Below, in pieces: positions 57,616-64,000 of a stretch of 64,000 nucleotides of DNA. Below the pieces are notes generated by a model, which saw only the letters and a program-made list of their open reading frames with translations, ran no database searches and had not been told where the DNA came from. The DNA is from CAVQCJ01 sp963711005 (GTDB lineage Bacteria > Actinomycetota > Actinomycetes > Prado026): contig CAVQCJ010000002.1 in the NCBI GenBank assembly GCA_963711005.1, positions 558,001 through 622,000 on the forward strand, read 5' to 3'. Positions within the stretch are counted from its first letter, which is position 1. Each line of letters begins with the position of its first letter. The translations under genes and the position numbers were made by a program.

Positions 57616-58311
57616 TCACGGGGACAGGCGCTCGACCAGCCAGCCCGGTCCGCCCCGGCGGTAGCGGAGCCGGTCGTGCAGGCGGCTCGGCCGGCCCTGC
57701 CAGAACTCCACCGTCTGCGGGCGCACCCGGAACCCGCCCCAGAAGTCCGGCGCCGGGACGTCCTCGATCCCGTCGAAGCGCGCGGCCGCGTCCCCGTACG
57801 CCTGCTCCAGCGCGGGCCGGCCCTCGATCACGGCGGACTGCCGGCTGGCCCAGGCGCCGAGCCTGGAGCCGCGCGGCCGCGATGCGAAGTACGCCTCGGT
57901 CTGGGACCGCTCGACCTCCTCGACCCGGCCGACCACCACGACCTGACGCTCGACCTCGTACCAGGGGAAGACCAGGCTCGCCCACGGGTTGACCGCCAGC
58001 TCGGACCCCTTGCGCGAGGCGCGGTTGGTGAAGAACACGAAGCCGTGGTCGTCGAACCCCTTGAGCAGGACCGTCCGGGCGCTGGGGTGCCCGGCCGCGT
58101 CCGCGGTGGCCAGGACCATCGCGTTCGGCTCGGTCAGCCCGGCGGCCACGGCGTCGGCGAGCCACACCTCGAACTGGGCGAACGGGTCCGCGGCCAGCTC
58201 GTCCTCGGCCAGCCCGCGGTCACCGTACGCCCGGCGCAGGTCGGCCACCCGCGAGCGCAGCTCGGCCAGCTCGGGCAGGGCGGGCTCGGCGGTCGGCTCG
58301 GGGGTCTGCAC
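57616..58311 (-). CDS. pdxH: Pyridoxamine 5'-phosphate oxidase PdxH
   Basis: A 231-aa FMN enzyme making pyridoxal phosphate from PNP or PMP. RRAYGDRGLAEDELAADPFAQFEVWLADAV, EPNAMVLATADAAGHPSARTVLLKGFDDHGFVFFTN (FMN site), SRKGSELAVNPWASLVFPWYEVERQVVV, SRLGAWASRQS and VRPQTVEFWQGRPSRLHDRLRYRR with the C-terminal WLVERLSP are all standard. GTG 58311 is the start. It is divergent from the second citrate synthase gene by 128 bp. SerC, also a PLP enzyme, follows nearby. Confidence 0.95.
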   Translation of the reverse strand: MQTPEPTAEPALPELAELRSRVADLRRAYGDRGLAEDELAADPFAQFEVWLADAVAAGLTEPNAMVLATADAAGHPSARTVLLKGFDDHGFVFFTNRASRKGSELAVNPWASLVFPWYEVERQVVVVGRVEEVERSQTEAYFASRPRGSRLGAWASRQSAVIEGRPALEQAYGDAAARFDGIEDVPAPDFWGGFRVRPQTVEFWQGRPSRLHDRLRYRRGGPGWLVERLSP

Positions 58312-58439
58312 CGGTCCGTTCTAGCAGCACCCGGGCCCGCGAGCACCCGGGTCGGAGGGTGCCCTACCCACGGGTAGATTGGCCCCCGAGCGCGCCTGAC
58401 ACGATCGCCGCGCGCCCGGCCCGCGATGGGAGACGTCAC

Positions 58440-59601
58440 ATGTCACAGGCTCAGGTGGCTGTCGAGGCCACCGGCTCGGCGTTCAAGCCGGGCCTCGAGG
58501 GCGTCATCGCCTTCGAGACCGAGATCGCGGAGCCGGACAAAGAGGGCAGCGCCCTGCGCTACCGCGGCGTCGACATCGAGGACCTGGTCGGGCGCGTCTC
58601 CTACGGCAACGTGTGGGGGCTGCTGGTCGACAACGAGTTCAACCCGGGGCTGCCGCCGGCCGAGCCGTTCCCGCTGCCGGTGCACTCCGGCGACGTCCGG
58701 GTCGACGTGCAGTCGGCGCTGGCCATGCTCGCCCCCGCCTGGGGGCTCGAGCCGCTGCTGGACATCGACGACGACACCGCTCGCGACGAGCTGGCCAGGG
58801 CGTCGGTGATGGCCATGTCGTTCGTCGCCCAGTCCGCCCGCGGGATCGGCCGCCCGATGGTCCCGCAGGCGGAGATCGACAAGGCCCACACGATCGTCGA
58901 GCGGTTCATGATCCGTTGGCGCGGCGAGCCGGACCCGCGGCACGTGCAGGCCGTCGACGCCTACTTCGGGTCGGCCGCCGAGCACGGCATGAACGCCTCC
59001 ACGTTCACCGCCCGGGTGATCGCCTCCACCGGGGCCGACGTGGCGGCGGCCCTGTCCGGCGCCGTCGGCGCGCTCTCCGGCCCGCTGCACGGCGGTGCCC
59101 CGTCGCGCGTGCTCGGGATGATCGAGGACGTCGAGACGCTCCGGCGACGCCGACGGGTACGTGAAGGCGCTGCTGGACCGCGGCGAGCGCCTGATGGGCT
59201 TCGGGCACCGGGTGTACCGCGCCGAGGACCCCCGGGCGCGGGTGCTGCGCCGGACCGCCCGCGAGCTGAAGGCCCCGCGGTACGAGGTGGCCGAGGCGCT
59301 GGAGAAGGCGGCGCTGGCCGAGCTGCGGGCCCGGCGGCCGGACCGGGTCCTGGAGACCAACGTCGAGTTCTGGGCCGCGATCGTCCTGGACTTCGCCGAG
59401 GTGCCCGCCCACATGTTCACGTCGATGTTCACCTGTGCCCGGCTGGCCGGCTGGAGCGCGCACATCCTCGAGCAGAAGCGCTCGGGCCGGCTGATCCGGC
59501 CGTCCGCCCGCTACGTCGGGCCCGCTCCGCGCAAGCCGGAGGACGTCCCCGGGTGGGACCCGGTGATGGTCGCCCCCACCGGCTACACCCCGCTCGGATA
59601 G
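58440..59601 (+). pseudogene. Second citrate synthase, interrupted by a one-base insertion
   Basis: ATG 58440 opens a citrate synthase 2-like protein (GLEGVIAFETEIAEPDKEGSALRYRGVDIEDLVGRV, GPLHGGAPSRVLGMIEDVE) that lacks the N-terminal beta domain of the gene at 39294. At about 59136 one extra base after GAG moves the reading frame; the true continuation RSGDADGYVKALLDRGERLMGFGHRVYRAEDPRARV runs in another frame to the stop at 59601, with the catalytic His, and the Asp-equivalent in NVEFWAAIVLDFAEVP. Removing one base at 59136 restores a 386-aa protein. Probably a working gene with a sequencing error. GGGAG lies 8 nt before ATG. Confidence 0.88.
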
Positions 59602-59674
59602 TCGGTCCCGGACCGCCGTCTCGGGAACCGGACGCGGCCGCCGACGCCGGCCCCGCCGACCCTAGGCTTTGCGC

Positions 59675-60814
59675 ATGCCCGAGACGCCCGAAGCCGCGCC
59701 GACCCAGCTCCCGCCGACCCTGCTGCCGGCCGACGGCCGGTTCGGCTCGGGCCCGTCCAAGGTCCGCCCCGCACAGGTCGAGGCGCTGACCCGGGTCGCG
59801 ACGACGTACCTGGGCACCTCGCACCGGCAGAAGACCGTCAAGGCGCAGGTGGGCCGGCTGCGGGCCGGGCTGGCCGAGCTCTTCGGGCTGCCCGACGGCT
59901 ACGAGGTGGTGCTGTCCAACGGCGGGTCGACCGCGTTCTGGGACGCGGCGACGTTCGGCCTGGTGCGGCAGCGCAGCCAGCACCTGTCGTTCGGCGAGTT
60001 CGGGGCGAAGTTCGCCAAGGCCGTCGCGGACGCGCCGTTCCTGGGCGCCCCCACCGTCATCACCGCGCCGCCGGGCGAGGCCCCGGAGTTCGCCGCCGAG
60101 ACGGGGGTGGACGTGTACGCCAGCCCGCACAACGAGACGTCCACCGGCGTCGCCGTCGAGGTGCGCCGGGTCGCGGGCGCCGACGACGACGCGCTGATGG
60201 TCTGGGACGCCACCTCCGGCGCCGGCGGCCTGCCGGTCGACCCGAGCCAGAGCGACGTCTACTACTTCGCTCCGCAGAAGAGCTTCGGCTCGGACGGCGG
60301 GCTCTGGGTCGCGCTGATGAGCCCCGCCGCGCTCGCGCGGATCGCGGAGGTCAAGGCCTCGGGCCGCTGGATGCCCGCGTTCCTCGACCTCGCGACAGCC
60401 GTCGAGCAGAGCCGCCTCGACCAGACGTACAACACACCGGCGCTCGCCACGATCTTCCTGATGGCCGAGCAGGTCGACTGGTTCAACGCGCAGGGCGGCC
60501 TCGACTGGTGCGTCAAGCGCACCGCTGAGTCCAGCTCGATCCTGTACGGCTGGGCGGAGACCAGCGCGTACGCGACGCCGTACGTCACCGACCCCGCCCA
60601 CCGCTCGCAGGTCGTCGGCACGATCGACCTGGCCGACCCGGTCGACGCGGCCGCCGTCGCGAAGACGCTGCGGGCCAACGGCATCGTCGACGTCGAGCCG
60701 TACCGCAAGCTCGGCCGCAACCAGCTGCGCGTCGCGATGTTCCCGGCGGTCGAGCCGGCCGACGTGCGCGCGCTGACCGCGTGCATCGACCACATCGTCG
60801 AGCGCTTGGCGTGA
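59675..60814 (+). CDS. serC: Phosphoserine aminotransferase SerC
   Basis: A 379-aa class V aminotransferase of serine biosynthesis (and, in many bacteria, PLP biosynthesis). GRFGSGPSKVRPAQVEAL at the N-terminus, VVLSNGGSTAFWDAATFGL, SPHNETSTGVAVEVRR, MVWDATSGAGGLPVD (PLP-binding Asp), DVYYFAPQKSFGSDGGLWVALMSP (Schiff-base Lys in QKS) and NTPALATIFLMAEQV are typical of the actinobacterial type. ATG 59675 is used. Its stop overlaps the MFS gene by 4 bp. Confidence 0.95.
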   Translation: MPETPEAAPTQLPPTLLPADGRFGSGPSKVRPAQVEALTRVATTYLGTSHRQKTVKAQVGRLRAGLAELFGLPDGYEVVLSNGGSTAFWDAATFGLVRQRSQHLSFGEFGAKFAKAVADAPFLGAPTVITAPPGEAPEFAAETGVDVYASPHNETSTGVAVEVRRVAGADDDALMVWDATSGAGGLPVDPSQSDVYYFAPQKSFGSDGGLWVALMSPAALARIAEVKASGRWMPAFLDLATAVEQSRLDQTYNTPALATIFLMAEQVDWFNAQGGLDWCVKRTAESSSILYGWAETSAYATPYVTDPAHRSQVVGTIDLADPVDAAAVAKTLRANGIVDVEPYRKLGRNQLRVAMFPAVEPADVRALTACIDHIVERLA

Positions 60815-62010
60815 CCTCCCCGGCGGGGGCACCCGACGCCGTGTCCCTGGACCGGGACCGGGTCACCTGGATGTCGTACGCCTTCCTGGCGATCTTCGGG
60901 TACTTCCTCTACGGCTTCGGGCCGAGCGTCCCGCTGCTGCGCGACGAGCTCGGGGTCAGCCACGCCGTCGGCGCGCTGCACGCGACGGCGATGGCTCTCG
61001 GCGCGGTCATCGGCGGGCTCGTCGGCGAGCGGGTCGTGCGCCGGATCGGGCGACGCCGGATGCTCTGGACCGGGCTGGGGCTGCTCTGCGTCGGCGTCGT
61101 CGGCCTGTGCTCGGTCCGCGCGCTCGTTGTCACGCTCACCTTCGCCCTGGTCTGCGGTCTCGCCGGGACCCTGCTCCTCAACGGGGTCAACGCCACCCTG
61201 ATGGAGCACCACCTGCTCGGGGGGCCAGCGGCGATCACCGAGGCGAACGGGGGCGCGGGCGCAGCCGGCATCGTCGCGCCGCTGGTGGTGGGCGCGGCCG
61301 TCTCGGTCGGGCTCGGATGGCGGGCCGGGCTGCTCGTCACGGTGCTGCTGTCGGCCGTGGCCCTGCTCGCGTTCCACGGAGTGCGGGTGCCGGAGCCGCA
61401 CCCGGTCGACCCGGCGGACCACCCGGACGGCGCCCGCTCACTGCCCCGCCGGTTCTGGATCACCTGGGCGGTGCTGCTGTGCGTGGTCGGCGTCGAGTTC
61501 TGCCTGTCGCTGTGGTCCACCGAGCTGCTCCGCACCCGCACCGGACTGACGTCGGGGGCGGCCACGGCTGGGTTCAGCGCCGTGCTGGTCGGGCTCACGG
61601 TGAGCCGGTTCGTGGGTGGTCGGCTCGCCACCCGGCGCGAGGTCGACTGGCTGCTGACCAGAGCCCTCGTCGTGCTGCTGCTGGGTTTCGGCGTCTTCTG
61701 GGTGGCCCGCACGCCGTGGCTCGCGATCGCCGGGCTCGTCGTGGCCGGGCTGGGGCTCGGTGTGCAGTACCCGCTGGCGGTCGGCCGGGCGATCGGGTCG
61801 GCCGCCGGCCGCACCGACCTGGCCGCGACGCGCGTCTCGCTCGCCGCGGGTACCGCGTCCGGACTCGCACCCTTCCTGCTCGGGTTCATGGCCGACCGGG
61901 TCGGCGTGCACACGGCGTTCCTCATCGTGCCGCTGCTCATCGTGCTGGCGTTCCTGCTGCTCTCGGTCAGCCACGCCCCCTCGTCCGTGGCCCGGCTCAC
62001 CGCCGGCTGA
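60811..62010 (+). CDS. MFS transporter
   Basis: A 399-aa major facilitator with about 12 hydrophobic segments. WMSYAFLAIFGYFLYGFGPSVPLLRDELGVSHAVGALH opens the protein, with VRRIGRRRMLWTGLG as the loop 2-3 motif and an acidic loop (EPHPVDPADHPDGARS) between the halves. The second half has SRFVGGRLATRREVDWLL and AVGRAIGSAAGRTDLAATRVSLAAGTASGLAPFLLGFMADR. GTG 60811 overlaps the serC stop by 4 bp. Substrate unknown. Confidence 0.87.
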   Translation: MTSPAGAPDAVSLDRDRVTWMSYAFLAIFGYFLYGFGPSVPLLRDELGVSHAVGALHATAMALGAVIGGLVGERVVRRIGRRRMLWTGLGLLCVGVVGLCSVRALVVTLTFALVCGLAGTLLLNGVNATLMEHHLLGGPAAITEANGGAGAAGIVAPLVVGAAVSVGLGWRAGLLVTVLLSAVALLAFHGVRVPEPHPVDPADHPDGARSLPRRFWITWAVLLCVVGVEFCLSLWSTELLRTRTGLTSGAATAGFSAVLVGLTVSRFVGGRLATRREVDWLLTRALVVLLLGFGVFWVARTPWLAIAGLVVAGLGLGVQYPLAVGRAIGSAAGRTDLAATRVSLAAGTASGLAPFLLGFMADRVGVHTAFLIVPLLIVLAFLLLSVSHAPSSVARLTAG

Positions 62011-62195
62011 GAACAGCAGCCTGGGTCGGTGGACAGCCTGCATCCGTCCGACCACGCAGTGAAGTGGGTGCATCGGATCCGCGCAGCGCCGTAGCAGATC
62101 ATCACCGAACACTCGTACACTCCGGCGCGACGCGTACACCCGGGGGGTCGGGAAGTCGCTCAACCAGATCTGGTGGAGTCGAAGGAGGCACCCGA

Positions 62196-63137
62196 ATGCG
62201 CATCACCCGTTTGTCGCACCTGGCACGGATCGTGGTAGCCCTGCTCGTCGTGGCGTTGACCGGGCTTGTGGCAGGTCCGTCGGCCAGTGCATCGCAAAGC
62301 ACTGCGCCGCGCACCTGGCACGTCGCCGTCGGAGAGGAGACGGCGCACGACGCCATCCAGGGGATGGCGTTCCTGCCCGGCGAGATATGGATCAACCAAG
62401 GTGACACGATCGCCTGGACCGCGAAGGCGGGCGAGCTCCACACGGTGACGTTCCTCGCCAAGGGCCAGCCGCTGACCCCGTTCAACCCGGGCGACCCGAC
62501 CCAGCTGTTCCCGCAGGGCGGCAGCGTGTATGACGGGGTCTCTTACTTCAACTCCGGCGTGCTGTCCGACGAGGTCGACTCCGGGTTCCCGGCTGGGACC
62601 GCGTACAGCCTCACCTTCGACACCGCGGGCGACTTCACGTACTACTGCCTGGTCCACGGCGCGATGATGAAGGGCGTCGTGCACGTGCGTGCAGCCGGGA
62701 CCCACTACCCGTTCACCCAGTCGCAGTACAACCACAAGAGCGCCTCGGTGAAGGCCGCCATCTTCCGTGACGGCTTCAAGCTGTGGCGTGAGCAGGCCGA
62801 GGCCGCCACCAACCACAAGGTCTTCGCCGGCGCCGACGACGGTACGGCCATGGTGATGCGTTGGATCGGCCAGAAGGTGCACGTGCACGTCGGCCAGAGC
62901 ATCACGTTCGTGAACAACGGGATGGCGGCTCCGCACACGGTCACGTTCGGGGTCGAGCAGCCGAACATCTTCGCCCCCTATGGTGACCCGACCCACTTCG
63001 CCGGCCAGCCACTGAACTCCGGGCTCTTCCTTCCCGGTGCGACGTTCACGGTCACCTTCGTCAAGAAGGGCACCTACCGGTACATCTGCGGGCTGCACGA
63101 CTACATGCACATGGTGGGCTGGGTGGTCGTCGACTGA
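62196..63137 (+). CDS. Secreted protein with two cupredoxin domains
   Basis: A 313-aa exported protein with signal peptide (RIVVALLVVALTGLVAGPSASAS). Domain 1 has LHTVTFLAKG and YYCLVHGAMMKGVVHV, domain 2 has PHTVTFGVEQ and YICGLHDYMHMVGWVVV; each pair gives one upstream His and a Cys-x2-His-x3/4-Met cluster, the type-1 blue-copper geometry. The linker is helical (KLWREQAEAATNHKVFAG). ATG 62196 has GAAGGAGG about 8 nt upstream. Likely a periplasmic or surface electron carrier or copper-binding protein. A terminator follows. Confidence 0.88.
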   Translation: MRITRLSHLARIVVALLVVALTGLVAGPSASASQSTAPRTWHVAVGEETAHDAIQGMAFLPGEIWINQGDTIAWTAKAGELHTVTFLAKGQPLTPFNPGDPTQLFPQGGSVYDGVSYFNSGVLSDEVDSGFPAGTAYSLTFDTAGDFTYYCLVHGAMMKGVVHVRAAGTHYPFTQSQYNHKSASVKAAIFRDGFKLWREQAEAATNHKVFAGADDGTAMVMRWIGQKVHVHVGQSITFVNNGMAAPHTVTFGVEQPNIFAPYGDPTHFAGQPLNSGLFLPGATFTVTFVKKGTYRYICGLHDYMHMVGWVVVD

Positions 63138-63202
63138 ACGAGCGCCGACTCCCCGGCCGGGCATAGCACCCTCGAGGAGGGGCGCGGTTCCCGGGTGTGC
63201 CG

Positions 63203-63240
63203 AGCACCGAGGTCGCGCCGGTTGGCGCGGCCTCGGTGCT
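63203..63240. terminator. Bidirectional terminator between convergent genes
   Basis: Seventeen paired bases (AGCACCGAGGTCGCGCC with GGCGCGGCCTCGGTGCT, one T-G wobble) close on the 4-nt loop GGTT. It lies midway between the cupredoxin stop (63137) and the DUF4386 stop (63250), so it can end both transcripts. Confidence 0.85.
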
Positions 63241-63249
63241 GCCGAGCAT

Positions 63250-63981
63250 TCAGGTCGCTGGCTGGGACGTGGCCGAGCCAGCTGCCGGACGGAAGCCGCG
63301 TGCGATCATCCAGACCGCCAGCACCATCTCCTGAACGGCCAGTGGCATGAACATCAACACCTGCGCGGTACCGCTGGCCGCGAAGACGCCGTACATCGCG
63401 AGCAGGTCGGCCGCCACGTAGACGGGGATCGCCACCAGTCCCCACACGGAGACCCAGCGCGGAACGATGCGCGACCGGTACAGGAGCACGTAGAACATGC
63501 CGGCACCAAGGCAGAACACGAGCGTGAGCACGGCGTTGGTGGCGTCAGAGTCGATGACCAGGCTGCCGACCCGGATGCCTGCCGGTGAGGCCGTGCCCGG
63601 ACCTGCCGACACAGCCTCGCCCAAGGGCACGAGCAGCAGCCAGCCGATCGCGAGGAGGACGTAGCAGACCGTCTCGACCGCGCCTCGCACGACCAGGTAG
63701 CCGACCGCCAGACCCTCGTTCACCCGGCGCAGCACGCTGAACAGCACGATGGGGACGAACGCGAGCGAAAGTCCCATGACGAGCACCAGCAGCGCACCGG
63801 TCACGACAGCGCTGGAGTGCTGCGCGGCATAGGCCAACGAGTCGCCCGCGTCACGAACCGGAGCGATCACGGCCAGGCTGAGGAGTCCGGCCACCGTTCC
63901 GGTGATGTACAGGACCCCGGCTGTCGTGGCGGCAGCCCGGTGCTCACGCACCGACCTGTGGTGCTCGACCGGCGCCGTCAC
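63250..63981 (-). CDS. DUF4386 membrane protein
   Basis: A 243-aa integral membrane protein of the DUF4386 family with about six helices: AAATTAGVLYITGTVAGLLSLAVIAPV, VTGALLVLVMGLSLAFVPIVLFSVLRR, VGYLVVRGAVETVCYVLLAIGWLLLVPL, AVLTLVFCLGAGMFYVLLYRSRIVPRWVSVWGLVAIPVYVAADLLAMYG and QVLMFMPLAVQEMVLAVWMIARGF. The RxxPRWxSxWGL segment is the family hallmark. Function unknown. GTG 63981 is the start, 19 bp from the window edge, so no promoter can be judged. Confidence 0.88.
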   Translation of the reverse strand: MTAPVEHHRSVREHRAAATTAGVLYITGTVAGLLSLAVIAPVRDAGDSLAYAAQHSSAVVTGALLVLVMGLSLAFVPIVLFSVLRRVNEGLAVGYLVVRGAVETVCYVLLAIGWLLLVPLGEAVSAGPGTASPAGIRVGSLVIDSDATNAVLTLVFCLGAGMFYVLLYRSRIVPRWVSVWGLVAIPVYVAADLLAMYGVFAASGTAQVLMFMPLAVQEMVLAVWMIARGFRPAAGSATSQPAT

Positions 63982-64000
63982 ACGAACGATCTCGTGCCGA

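Overview
The window is very GC-rich and densely coded, with many GTG starts and 1-4 bp gene overlaps. It carries actinobacterial hallmarks: RbpA, a c-di-AMP (ydaO-type) riboswitch in front of an NlpC/P60 hydrolase, an LAxTG (sortase E type) surface protein, a CadI/ArsR arsenic locus arranged as in mycobacteria, FmdB-SAF-MscL, and UdgX. I read it as chromosome of a free-living soil- or plant-associated actinomycete. Genus cannot be fixed from the sequence alone.

Layout. 0-7.3 kb: start of moeA, galU, 5-formyl-THF cyclo-ligase, riboswitch-controlled P60 hydrolase, PIG-L deacetylase with acyltransferase, chromate transporter. 7.3-11.5 kb: metal/arsenic block with three ArsR regulators, CadI/ArsI, an aquaporin, ArsC and a frameshifted permease. 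11.5-17.8 kb: phosphoesterase, copper-type lipoprotein, then a thiol/persulfide-like block (AhpD-like protein, a 38-aa Cys-rich protein, thioredoxin, a CsoR-family regulator lacking the copper His, rhodanese), two methyltransferases and an MFS exporter. The block contains two near-identical CsoR-type operators. 17.9-21.7 kb: ACT protein, FmdB, MTA phosphorylase, SAF protein, MscL, RbpA, tRNA-Arg(CCU).

21.7-32.7 kb is an accessory segment bounded by an imperfect direct repeat of about 137 bp whose first copy begins inside the tRNA-Arg gene. It holds a zinc alcohol dehydrogenase, an SDR, TetR with a lipid kinase, HdeD, DoxX, DUF1003 and three-helix-bundle proteins, and a glycosyltransferase broken by indels. 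From 30.4 to 34.3 kb three successive genes (GT39, MoaD-like, sialidase-like) are each split by several one-base indels but remain full length in homology, so a local sequence-quality problem is likely.

34.4-44 kb: an EAL c-di-GMP phosphodiesterase directly upstream of a very large sortase-anchored protein, citrate synthase, a GH9 glucanase, DUF2071. 44-57 kb: a Ser/Gly/Ile-repeat mini-protein, PLP decarboxylase, a secreted metalloprotease-like protein, SDR, aminotransferase, MoxR, a DtxR regulator, photolyase, a ParA/ribbon-helix-helix pair, UdgX, an MFS exporter. 57-64 kb: PdxH, a second citrate synthase with one frameshift, SerC, MFS, a two-domain cupredoxin and a DUF4386 membrane protein.

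No rRNA, CRISPR array, transposase, integrase or phage gene was seen. The most promising under-described material is the CstR-like regulon with its 38-aa cysteine-rich protein, the EAL/adhesin pair with an apparent AUC start, and the tRNA-bounded island.
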